Source: Casuarius casuarius (Eukaryota > Chordata > Aves > Casuariiformes > Casuariidae). From it: a DNA stretch of 64,000 nucleotides. Location: positions 186,001 to 250,000 of the forward strand of contig PTFA01000337.1 of assembly GCA_003342895.1 (NCBI GenBank). Reading direction: 5' to 3'. Below are positions 11,900 to 22,929 of this stretch, in pieces (the first letter of the stretch is position 1; each line of letters opens with the position of its first letter). A program made the position numbers and the translations under genes. Below the pieces are notes generated by a model. The model made no database searches and had not been told where the DNA came from. It was given only the letters and a program-made list of their open reading frames with translations.

Positions 11900-12230
11900 G
11901 ACAAATGTAAGAGAACATCTGGTTTGTTTTATCATTAATTCTGGGAATGTCCATTAATAATGCATTTTTGGGAATTGTTTTTGTTATTCCTGGAGAGCCC
12001 TGTAATGAACAATCCTATGCTTGTTCTGTCGGGAGACACATTTCAGTTTAGAGGTTGTTTTGCAGACTTAATTATATTAGNTGCTTTCTCCTTTTTATTG
12101 CCAGAAAGTGTGTACTATTAAAATGAATTGCTGAGAAAGCTGCCAGTGGCCATTGCGGAAAACTAGACTTCCTAGTAGTTTAGGGAAGAGGCATTTTGCC
12201 TATTTTTGAAAATGAAATTCAAAGCTTTTC
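11900..12230. promoter_or_regulatory. Homeodomain/SOX-like AT block, possible conserved element
   Basis: The block has ATCATTAATT at 11931-11940, ATTAATAATGCAT at 11953-11965, ATTGTTTTTGTTATT just after, and AACAAT at 12008-12013, in complex non-repetitive text. The spacing of paired TAAT and SOX-type words resembles developmental enhancers. Only cross-species conservation could confirm this. Confidence 0.2.
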
Positions 12231-12609
12231 TTCTGTAATTCTGGCATGTATTCATACAACCTAAGGAAAAGCACTGTATTAGTAACACACACCTTTTTTG
12301 TCCACAATTATCAGTCTAGCTATGAAAGAGTTATGAGTGGATAAATTGTTCTGGCTATTGGCAGGAAAATGAGACATCAAACACCTCAATCTTCTTCTAG
12401 AATTCCTAGCTCCGGTATAGCCGGATCACATAACTTCATAAATTGAAGCAAGATTTTCCCAGGTCGGTTAGGCAACCAGTGGTGCACGTTGTNTTGTGCT
12501 CGAAGGCCCCACCTATGGCAGCTTGGCTTGGTTATGGAAAATCTGGAGCTCCCATCAAATCCCCTAGGTAAAGGAACTATTGGACTTAGCCCTGGAAAAA
12601 TGGTATTGC

Positions 12610-12712
12610 CTTGTGGTGAGGAATAGAGTCAGGAAATGTAGAGTCTATTCCCAGCTTTGGAATACTGTCTGATCCATGCAAAGTGTCTCTACTTTATTTA
12701 TAACAATGAACC
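12610..12712 (+). mobile_element. Probable MIR-type SINE fragment
   Basis: The order of GTGGTGAGG, ATAGAGTCAGGAAATG, TCTATTCCCAGCTTTGG and a diverged CTGTCTGATC...AAAGTGTCTCT follows the MIR core, in which '...AGTCAGGAGACCTGGGTTCTATTCCCAGCTCTG' precedes the 'TGTGACCTTGGGCAAGTCACTT' segment. The 5' tRNA-related head and the 3' tail are not clear. The copy is highly diverged and non-functional. Confidence 0.45.
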
Positions 12713-13094
12713 TAGTGTGAAGCTAATTAAGATAATACAAGATTCTTTCCCTTGACTTCCTGGGCATCAGATTAGACCCCCATATATACACTGGGGATTT
12801 CTACCTTGTGTCTCTTGTGGGGTAAACACTAAACCTTCATTCCGTTTTCATTCTATTTTCATCCTGTTCATTTTGTTGAGAAAGAGCCTTGTGCATGTAC
12901 CAGACCAGCAGTGAGCGGCNGGAGACAGCTTAGCGCAGTGGTGACATTGATGGTAGCAGAAAAGGACTGTATGCACCTGTGGGAAACAGTAACGCAACAT
13001 GTGAGTGAACTCCCATGCATCATGCCTGGGCTGAGAAGCAATGAGAAAGACCAGCTCCAGGCAATTAAAACATTTATTTGTTAAAGAACCAAGG

Positions 13095-13500
13095 ATTTTT
13101 TTTTTAATTATACTGATTATTTAAACCCAGACTCAGATCAGCAGCCATCTCTTCAGTGCATTTTTTCTTATAAAAGAGGAAAATTTTCTTTAATTGCTTA
13201 TGCATTCTACCAGCTCAGCTATGAATATGGCATCACTTACTGCATTGATTTTATATTTTTCCAGGACCAAGTATAGCAGCCTCTAAAGAGATCAGCAGCT
13301 GGGGAACATTTTGGATATCCAAATTCCTAATGACCCCAGAGTAGTATTCCCAAACCTCTTGGCAGTTCCAAATTTCATGCCAAAAGTTGCAGGCATCTGT
13401 CTTACATTTTGAACATTTGTCATCAATATTCTTATTTAATTTAAACATCCGCTTAGGGGGGTCACGTATTCTCAGTGAATAAAATTAGCTGCATGTAACC
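13095..13500 (-). mobile_element. Relic of an L1-clade LINE, ORF2 C-terminus
   Basis: On the minus strand an open segment encodes RMFKLNKNIDDKCSKCKT, followed by a CX2CX8HX4C arrangement (C-SK-C ... H-EIWN-C) and then EVWEYYSGVI. This matches the layout of the cysteine-rich C-terminal region of L1-type ORF2, where a basic TPxRLxKM-like stretch precedes Cys-x2/3-Cys...His-x4-Cys and an aromatic F/YW segment. Upstream, the same reading is broken by stops and a likely frameshift. An A run on the coding strand (13099-13108 as T on plus) lies where an L1 poly-A tail could be. CR1 dominates this window, so an L1-type relic is unexpected. Another LINE clade with a similar knuckle is possible. Confidence 0.45.
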
Positions 13501-13509
13501 AATCTGTGA

Positions 13510-16440
13510 ATTTGAGTTTAATCATAGAGCTCCGGTCTGGTTACAGATGTCTTTGTCTGAGGACTGTAGTTTACTACTGAATGCCTTCCCCATTAGCTTT
13601 GGGATTATCAAGCAAGGATTTATACCGTGTAGAAACCTTTTCCTTTCTAAATACATAACTGAATGCTCTCACTGGGGGGATTAAATTCAGGCCCTCTGAA
13701 AGACCTACAGCTGGTTATCTCCTTTAGCACTGAATTTGCAATCCACACTAAGGTGAGGGGCAGGGCATGGTCTCATTGCCTCAGGAACAGAGCAAAGATC
13801 AAATTGCCAGTGAAAATCACAGTTTAGTTCCTGCTCCCTATTGCTCCTGCGGAGAGGAACAAGGTTGCCACCATCTATTTTCCTGGCTCAGTTTCTTACC
13901 TGCTCCCGTCCTGTTGGCTGTGTTGGCTGAAGCACTGGGGATGCTAAGTCGAAGCTGTAGCTCCTTTGCGTCACTTTTTCTGGTGACGCTATCTCACCAC
14001 CCCGCACAGGTGCAAGATGGAGGCTCACAGCTGAGCCCGTGGAAAATGGCTGGGTTGCCTCTCTCTCTTAAGTGTCATTGTTAAGATGTGGTAAGTGGTC
14101 CCAAACTCTTGAAATCTTTCTTTGTATCATAAACATCCTGCACAGAATTGATTCCCAGTTCTTTACATAGCAGAAATAATTAATTCATCACTGCAGTTCA
14201 TTTTAGCAGAGTTATAGCTTTGACGTGACAGTAATGGTAGTACACTAGCAGTGCATAAACTACGAACATTTAAATTAATATTCTTATTTGTATCATATCA
14301 ACATTCACAAGGAAAAGACTGAAACAGGATCTGATATTCAGCTTCTGCTCTCCATCCTGGAGTAAATAGTGTCTATGCATTTGCACACCGTTTAGTCCAT
14401 GCCACATGTAATTAATCACAAATTACGACATATTCTGCAGATGAAACTGCAGTCTATAAGCTAGACTCTCCCACTGTTATCATTAAGATCTAGAATCAAC
14501 CCTCCTTAAAGAAGAAAACATTCATATGACCCTTGGAGCTGAAGGGGTTGATTGTGCTGCCCACATCTACATACTCCAGGAATAAGTCCATTGGATTGCA
14601 TGCAAACACAGCTGATTTCAATAAAAAATTAATGAGAGATAAGGATGAAATTATTTAGAGGTCTTTTTGCTGACATGATAAATACAGTTTTTCTTTCTCT
14701 GAAAGACACCGGATTCTTCAGTCAATGTAGAGATTCCCTGAGTAGCAGCAAGGTCTCATTGCCCTCCAAGTCAGGACAGCTCATGGCCTCGGATGGTTCT
14801 GAGCTGCACTGTGAAGGCCCGTTGTACCAAACTGAGCCAAAGTCACGTGGTGAATACTCACAGCTTATTCTTCTTGAACCTTGTATATTTAAAAAACAAC
14901 GCAAAGCTTTCCAAAATTATTGAAATACTGAAAAGATACAAATATGTGAATCCCTATTTTAGGGATGGGTTATGCTGTGGATAATGCTTGGAATGAATTA
15001 AATATTCTGGTGGGATAGCACATTCATACTGAAAGTAGAAATCAAAGGTCATGAAAATCACTTTGCTAAGGGATCCATGAGGAGCCAAATGTTTGATGTG
15101 TGTGAGCTGTGGAACTAACTAATCCTCCTTCAGGTAATCCTGAAATGTGTTCCAAAACACTTACTGTTCAGTCACTAATTAACGTCACCAGACCAAATTC
15201 TTGAAGTGTTTGCACTCGTTACAGAGGATTTAATTTGGTTCTGGCCTTTGTGCTATTCCTATTAGAAACTCACAGGAGCTGAATTAAGTTTGCTCAATGT
15301 GGCACATAAACACCTGGGGGCCAGAAGAATACACACATATTTATCTTCCTCAGTCATCATCATCCAACAGAAGAGTATAAATCTGTAATTCAGTGTATTA
15401 GGTGTAAGCCTACACCTGTACTGAGCCAAGCATAAAGGATCGCAGGAGGGGTGGTTATCTTTTATGCATCTTTTCACAAAGATCTTTCCAAGACAAACTG
15501 GAGCTATAGTAGCAGATAGTAGCTCTCTGTAGCCTTTCAGTTAAAGTCCCCACGAGCTACTTCAGACCCAAAGGCCAAAATTTCATTCCTTAAAATCCTG
15601 TTTGGGAGTTGTCTGAACTCACTGGCACTTCTGCCAGCCGTGTCTGGTAGGTGTCTAAAGTTTTGCTGCTTTGTGTGTGCTGTGCCAAGTTGCATGAAGC
15701 CTCTCTTATATCCAGGCACTGGTGAGATTCACAAACTGGGCGTTTTGGCACCTCTCCTGCCTGCACTTCCCTATTCTGAGAGACCTCATCCTCTCCCCAC
15801 CCACAAGGTCCTTCCCTCCGGTCCCACCCTTTGCACCACAGGGACAGAATATTGCCTGGGACATGGGTATCTGAAGCGCAAATCTGTCTGCTTGACTGGA
15901 TGTATCCCAGACTTTCCTATCTCTTTAGATCAGACTTTCCTATCTCATCTATCTGGTATTCTGGGGCACTTCATTTTCAGTGTTTCCTCTCCATGTTGTT
16001 CCACTTTCTATCATATTACTGAATGTTCATCAGCACTAAGTGCTGGTGACTTTGTATTCCAGTAGAACTCTCCCCGCTGAGATTAAAACCAGTCCCTCTT
16101 TTTTTCTGCTTTGCCTCCTCCAGCTTCATCCGACTGAGATTCTTCCCAGAACACAAATAAAATCAGAAGATGGATTTGAAGTTCTCTCCTGATTTCAGAG
16201 TGAGAAAACCAACAACATTACCACTGCATATAAAAGGCACAGGGCTCCTTCCCTTCCTTACTGCTATTTTTTGGGGAGAAAGCAAATATCTCAAGGATTT
16301 TCTTTTCTGTGAACACCCAGAAAACGTGGATGTCATCCAGTAGTTTTCTGTGGGGTGAGGATTAATCTGTACCTTCATACTCCACATTTTCTGCTTCTGG
16401 TTTAAGCAGACGTTGGTGCTGGGATTTGAGGTCTGATGCT
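13510..16440. other. Non-coding stretch without recognised features
   Basis: No gene or named repeat is recognised. A direct repeat of CAGACTTTCCTATCTC lies at 15908-15923 and 15931-15946 (period 23). The frames at 13767-14084 and 15640-16065 (plus) have no domain I know. Confidence 0.5.
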
Positions 16441-16459
16441 ATGAAACCCGAACTCTCCC

Positions 16460-16690
16460 CATTTGCTGCTGCAAGCCCTCAGTGGCCGTGTGGACTGCAG
16501 CCCACCGATGGGATGTCAGAGCAAGCCACGGCGCTACAGAAGCTGCTGGCGACCCCAGGGCCTGCCTGCCGGCTACTGCACCTTCCTGCAGCGTGGCTGC
16601 TCCCTGCCGGCATGGGGAACCTGCAACAGGGGCACGGGGGGCCGGGGCAGCAGTGGGGCGCGCAGGTACCAGCACTAACAGTGACCGTGT
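16460..16690. other. GC-rich patch with several overlapping open frames
   Basis: GC-rich text with moderate CpG (for example around 16535-16545, 16600-16610, 16640-16665) carries open frames of 71-106 codons in several frames on both strands. Simultaneous openness in many frames is what GC-rich, stop-poor DNA produces, so none is called a gene. A 10-base tandem duplication, GAGGATCCTG twice, lies nearby at 16861-16880. Confidence 0.5.
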
Positions 16691-16699
16691 TTTGCCATC

Positions 16700-18330
16700 T
16701 CCCTGTCTCATACGTGCCAAATCATCTCTTTGCCAGAGGAAGCTAATATGGCGTGCAGATCTTGTTGTTTTCCCATGAAGGCAAGGCTTCCTGGCCCGAT
16801 GGCTGGGATGACCTGCCCTGACACTGTCTGTCCATGGGGCTGACGGCCAGGGTGCTGTCGGAGGATCCTGGAGGATCCTGAACGAAAGGAGCTATCTCAG
16901 AGGTGACAAGGTGAGCTGTCGCGGCTCTGGAAACCGCCAAGGCTTGCTGGGCTCCAAGGCAGGGCTGGAGGACAAGCCCCATCCTCCAAGGACACCAAGG
17001 GAATTTGCTTTAAAGCCTTTTACTTGTTCTGGCTCATCCAGAAGTTCCAAGTTTTCCCGTATTTACTGAATTTAATGTTTAGTTCATTATTTTGTTCTGT
17101 AATAAAACACGCTTTACAGATTGGAGGTCTTCTGGTATGCTGGCTTTGCAAAAAGTCTGGAGCAGCTACACGTCAAACCTCTGGCCAATTCCAGTCCCAT
17201 CACAGCATTCAGTGGGGAACTGGAGAGCTGGATGTGTTTCTCCTGTCTCCATGCTTAGCTCACTGTCTAGATTTATGTCAGCCCAGAAAAACTGGTATGA
17301 TTTAAAAAGCTGGAAAATAAAGTCAGCTGTTTTAAGAGAGCCCAGTGGACCTGTGGGTGTGCACACATGGGGTTTGTGGTCTGGACAGGGCCTGTATCTG
17401 CTCTCTCTAGTGTAATTCTCACGGTTCCTAGGGCAGCACCAACGTTTCAGAGCCTGTTCAGACAATCTCAGTAGTCATCACAATCCTGCCAAAAACTAGT
17501 CTCAAAATTAATCTCTTTTGTCTCTCAGCTGTCAACTTTCCTTTTAAAAGCTCCTAGACCAAAAAAATAACCATTGTTGTTTGCTGTGGTAGTGACTTGG
17601 AGAAGCAAACCTTACAGTTTGGATGGTTCTGGCTAAGGAAAGTATTTGGCTCTGCAAGGACTCTGTGAGCCTTTTGAACTTGATTATTTTTGATCTAACC
17701 TGCACTAAAGACCCTGACCATCATAATAGGATGCCCAAATCAAATTCATAAATTTTCCATGAGAAGCTTGGAACAAGGATAGGCATCTACAAAAATGATA
17801 GTGTTGCTTTGGGAAGACACCTATCCCTCTCAGCGGAGTATGCTAAGGACAAGAGCGTATCCCAGATCACTCACTTCACCCTGTGGTGTGAAGAATACTC
17901 TGTCTCCTGCACAGAGCCTGCAGCTCTCCTCTGAAAGCCAGGGCTTGCAAGTTATTTGGAAATCAATCTGTGTTCATGCCTTTCTTTCAAAATATAGCTG
18001 TTTCTCTAACCTGTTACAATTAAAGGTTTAAAACGAGGAGCTGAGATCTGGTCTGCTGCATCCTGACTGAGTGAGCGATTTCTTATGTTCTCAGTGAAAA
18101 AAGCAGGTGCAGCCTGGCAGGGAGGCTGCAGAAATGGCCTGTCCTGGTGCACCTTGGCATGAGCACGAAGCCTCACTGCTTGTGAGTAGGACTGTACGGC
18201 CGTTGGCCGCTCTGCAGCAAACCTGTAGCTCTTTGAAAACCGAAGCATCTATAAAATGTCATTGCATCCTGCAATACGTAGCAGCTGAAGGAAAGTTTTG
18301 AGAATTTCAGCTTTGGTTCCTAGGTATTTA
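16700..18330. other. Non-coding stretch without recognised features
   Basis: Apart from the small duplication at 16861-16880, I see no gene, RNA or named repeat. The open frames on both strands are short and unrelated to known families. Confidence 0.5.
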
Positions 18331-18339
18331 GCCTGTGAT

Positions 18340-18710
18340 TTAAGTAGAATTAGTCATGGCATCTGTGTGGAACTGTTCTCTTAAAGATTAATGCAAATTC
18401 CTCAGATTTTCTTTTCTTGTTTTGTCTTTTCTGAAACCATCAGGCATAATTAATTCTCTGGTTGTCTGATCTGTAGGAACTTCATATGTAATCAAATATG
18501 GGTGTGATATTATGCATGCAGTAATGGAGATGCTTTACATGAATGTGGCCTTCTTTGGATAACAAAGGGTGAAGTGCAAATGTATGTACTCCGAAGATGT
18601 AATTTTCACACTGAGATCTCCTTTTACAAAACATAAGTTTCCATAGCACAGATTAAATTATTAGTAGATAAACTAATGCATTAATTAAGGAGAAATAGCT
18701 AATTGTTTGA
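18340..18710. promoter_or_regulatory. Octamer, homeodomain and SOX/TCF site cluster, possible enhancer
   Basis: The block contains a perfect POU octamer ATGCAAAT at 18391-18398, ATAATTAATT at 18446-18455 and AACAAAGGG (SOX/TCF type) at 18561-18569, with more TTAATTAA-type words near 18680. The sequence is complex and no transposon resemblance was seen. This combination makes it the best single enhancer candidate in the window. Function is inferred from motif content only. Confidence 0.3.
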
Positions 18711-18779
18711 GAGGACCAGAAAAAAGGTTGCAACTAAGGCTTGTGTGATTTGTCTTGTCATGCTCTCTGTATTTAGTTA

Positions 18780-21700
18780 GTTATGAGTGCTTTTGTTACC
18801 TGTTTGAAACTACTTGAGAGAAAACTTTGAGAGGAAGGTCCACAAATGAGATATTAGCAAGGAGACATGACTTACAGTTGGACCAAAGAGCATGGTCTGC
18901 AGCACTCTTTCGCTCTGGAGGAAGCTGAGAAAACCATAGGGGGTGAATCTGCCAGTCCTACCTTCCATTTTTTTCTCTCTCTCCCAGGGTTGAGAGGTTA
19001 AACCAAAGGGGCATGTGGAAGAGGCCAACATTATGAGAAAAGGATCATGGTCAGCTGTGCTAAAGTTTGAGATAAGTTGAAGAAGATGGGGAAAGAGTGT
19101 AAGGTCAGAGAGTTCTCTGAAAGAAGTCATTACAGACATTTGTGAGAGTGGTGTCAGTAGATAACAAGGACAGAAGCTGTACTCAAGGCAGTTACAGCAA
19201 AATTGGAAAAGAACTGCAGAGAGTGACTGTGAACAGAGCTGTCAATGAACTTTGAGATGAAAAGGAGATGAGGTGATAACTGCAGAATCAAGTGAAGTCA
19301 AAGAGCTTTTTGTCAAAGAGGAGAGATTAACTCCCACTTTATTGTGAGGGGAAAGAAGCATGTGAAAGAGATAAACTAAGACAAAAAAAAAATCCGTATT
19401 TTCTCTGTTTTAAAGGAAGGCTACATTACTGCATTAAAATCTTCTTCCTTAGCTGCTATTTTGTCCTCCTGGTCCAACTTCCTGCCTTGGGCTTGTTTAA
19501 GCCTGCCAAAGTCTTACCACTCCTGGATATGCTGGGCTTCCTCAAAATGACTCACTGGAAATTCTGCTGCAACTGCCTCGTATGTGTTTTTCCTTACAGT
19601 GTAAGAGCTTGTCCAGGGCCCTTCCTTGCAAATTAAAAGACTTCCCATTGAGGACCTAATCCTGATGGACCTCAATTTCCTCTGAATAAAATCCATTTTT
19701 TGATTTCTGCCCTTCTGTATATTACCAATATCAGATCAATTATATTCCTTTTCCAAGTCTATACCTGATGCCTGATTTAGAGAGGTGATTGTCAGGCCAT
19801 CCATATCTTTTCTTTTAGATCAGATCCTTGCTTATAAAGCAATAGTTAATGTCTCTTATTATCCATATCAGTACTCAGATGATTTTATTTAGTTACATCA
19901 ATCAATGATTATTTCAAGTTGTCAAGACTTTTCTCCAGACAACTAGAAAGAGTTTTAAAAAACATACTATTACTCAGTTTTCATTAGGAGAGTAAGCCTG
20001 TAAAAAAGCAAAATTTTTAATGGATAATTGCTGGAGGTTTAAGAAAGCATTCCAAATGGATTTTATGATCAGGTGCTTCTTTATAGCCTTTATAGTCACT
20101 GAGGGTAACAGATTCAATTTGAAGGGGGATGTGAAGGTCACTGCAACATTGAACCACTCTGGAATGAAGGATTGACATTAAGATTTAGCCATAAAATGGT
20201 AGCTACAACTTACTGAAATTCCTTTGGATAGCATGCTTTACTAAAAGCCCTGAATAAAACAGTTTATATCTTTTGTTTTACAAAGCTGGAGAGAATATCT
20301 TCTAAATGGGTTATGAAAGGCAGTTATTTTTCTTGGAAATTTTCTAGTCCTGCTTTGCAGATGTTTGAGGTAATCATAAGTATCTGATTAATGGAAACTT
20401 AGTAGAGCTCAATCTTTGAGATATGAAGTTTGATTTTCACTTTGCCTGGTAGTTCATTAAAGCTTGCTTGACTGCTCTTTTGGGACTGTCTCCTTAGCTG
20501 GTGGAAATCAGTGTAGCTGCACATGCTTCAAAGGATCTGTCTTCTCCTCCTCTTCATATGTGTAAACAGCCTCTTAAACTAATGAACAGAGATCTCAGGT
20601 TCATGACACAGTTAGAAAAGGAGAGGAGATAAGATGAACTCATAATATTCACATTTTGAACCACATTTTTTTTTAATTATTATTTAGTGTATCAGGAAGA
20701 GAACTGGAGTAATTAGTAGGGACTCAGGGTANATTGGGGTAGGGAGAGGAGCGGATTTCAGCACAAAATGTGGGACATCTTGTTTAGGAACCTGTATTTT
20801 GTACATCTGAAGCAAAATCTGTGCACCTGAAAAGGAGATCTGAGGTATCCTACATTAGTAAGGGACTGGATAGAGAAATAGGAGAGGACTGTGGAAATGT
20901 AGAAGATGCTCCGTAACTTCTGAGGTTTGGGATGACCCAGAGCCTAAGGGCTAGCTGGAAAATTATTTCTCTCCTGTAAACCCCTTGCCCCTCAGGTGTC
21001 TGCTTATGCTATTAAGGTTTTGCTTATGGTTCAGTATTGCACCAATCACTCTGGGATCTGAGCATATGGGATGCGAGTAGACACTTTTCCCCGCCTGATA
21101 AAATGTCTTCTCCTTGGGTGTTCCCTATGACTGCAACCTTGCAGGAACAGTGACAGTGTCTGCACCTTAGGAGCTTTAAAGGACAGCAGCAGCAAAGTCC
21201 ATGGTCTGACCAAATTGTGCCAAAGCCCAAAGCGATGAAGGAAAGCTGGACAAAGATAGTTGATAAATGGTTATGCTTTTACCAAATTTCATATCCATGA
21301 AGTTTAACTGGTTAGAAATGTCCTTACATGCCAACTCACTGATTGTTTAAAACCAGAAACAAATAATACTGCATGTTACATACAGCAATTAATAGCCTTT
21401 TAATAGCTTTCAGTGCTGGTTTTCAGGAAATAATGTTGCACTATTAACATTCCTGTAAAACCATTAGTCCTAAATGCATGTAATTGATGGCAGTACTAAT
21501 GTTTGTAAAATGAACTGAGTCTGATTTATAAGTCTGATAATAAAATAGTTCAGTAAAGGGCTTTGATCTAATAGCTGTGAAAACAGTACACACACCTTAA
21601 AGATTGTCCTTGCAGATATCCATCCTCCTTTCAACTTTTACTAGCTTCAGACACCATGATTTGGAAAGGAAAAAAAAACCCAGCTAAATACATCCTGATG

Positions 21701-22750
21701 GAGATGACCATTGATCAGCTGCACTTTATTCTCCTTCCAAATATGAACATCCAGTACAATGACTCTTTGGGCCATTTATAGTGATACTTTATTAATTACT
21801 ATTGACAGAGATTAAAGAAAATAAACACCTGGCTTGTTTTCTTAACTATTAGAACTGGTTAAAGGTTTTCCCTACCCTTCATACACTGAAGTCTAGCAAA
21901 TTGGCTCCTCTAGCATGATCTTTCTCTTGCAAAAGAAGTACTTATACCTATAACATTATCCGTGGTAAATTCCCAGTTGATTTGGTCTGTGTTAGAGCTA
22001 CTCACTTGGTCAGTATTTCTTTCCTTCTGCCCCTTCCTTGTATAACTAGTTATAATTTAAAAATAATAAGCAAATCACTCAATATTCACTCATTTTTTTC
22101 CATAGAATTGAAACAGTTTATTTTTGTTCACCAAATATCTTCAAGCAGTTTTTAGGCATGCTTAATAAAATCAAAAGACTGCATTCATAAAGCTAGTGGT
22201 AGAGGACATTCTTCCCATATACGGCTCAGTATTTAAAATGCATAACTCAGAATCTTTTTTCTGTTTTCTAGGACTAGGCCTTGATACCGCACTACAAGGT
22301 TTTATCGCCTGGTTGTCTTAATCCATCTAGATGAAGGTATTCTCATCTGCATAAATAATTCAGCATTTTTGTAGCCATTTAAAATTTTGAATGTCTCATC
22401 ACCCTCCTCAGCCACTATCTACCATGGCTTTTTCCTTCTTATTCAGGCAATGTGTAAACAGTTTAAAGTAGAATAGATTCAGAAAAAGAGCTCCTCCTCT
22501 GCGTACCTCACAGAGCAGCAGGTAGGACACCCACATGGACAGAGGGAGATCTTGGATCAGTCCTTTCACTGGATCAGGCAGCAGGAGGACGGGAACTTGG
22601 ATCTCTCACAACCCATGTGCATATTATTAACTACTGGGCTGGAGAGTACAAGCAAAGGGAAAGGGGAAGCTGGCAGCACCACATGCTTCCACTGTTTTTG
22701 TGAATTCAGCCTCTGAAATCAAAATAGCTAATTTGGAAAAGTTGATGTCA
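18780..22750. other. Non-coding stretch without recognised features
   Basis: Mixed purine-rich text (18790-19390, 20690-20960) and AT-rich text (19700-20450, 21280-22480). No gene, RNA or named repeat could be supported. The AT-rich part around 21330-21570 resembles conserved non-coding DNA in texture but has no decisive motif. Confidence 0.5.
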
Positions 22751-22759
22751 ACATTTTTG

Positions 22760-22886
22760 TTCTCTTTTCCCTCTCCTCTCCTCCCCTCCCCTCTCCTCTC
22801 CTCCCCTCCCCTCTCCTCTCCTCCCCTCTCCTCCCCTCCCTTCCCTTCCCTTCCCTTCCCTTCCCTTCCCTTCCCTTCCCTTCCCC
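22760..22886 (+). repeat. 127-base polypyrimidine tract with (TTCCC)9
   Basis: Every base from 22760 to 22886 is C or T. The first part is a 20-base higher-order unit (starting CTCTCCTCTCC) present twice exactly at 22771-22790 and 22791-22810, with a third near-copy at 22811-22830. The second part, 22841-22885, is nine exact TTCCC units. On the minus strand this gives GGGAA repeats with two-base spacers, a pattern able to form G-quadruplexes. The long homopyrimidine mirror-like tract could form triplex (H-) DNA. Open frames of 76 and 94 codons crossing it on both strands are artefacts of the repeat. Confidence 0.95.
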
Positions 22887-22890
22887 ATCT

Positions 22891-22924
22891 CATATATACA
22901 TATATGTACATGTGTATATATGTA
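22891..22924. repeat. 34-base strictly alternating purine/pyrimidine tract
   Basis: Immediately after the pyrimidine tract, 34 bases alternate strictly between pyrimidine and purine (mostly TA with some CA/TG). Such tracts can adopt Z-DNA or cruciform structures and are typical degenerate (TA/CA)n microsatellites. Confidence 0.9.
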
Positions 22925-22929
22925 ACTTG

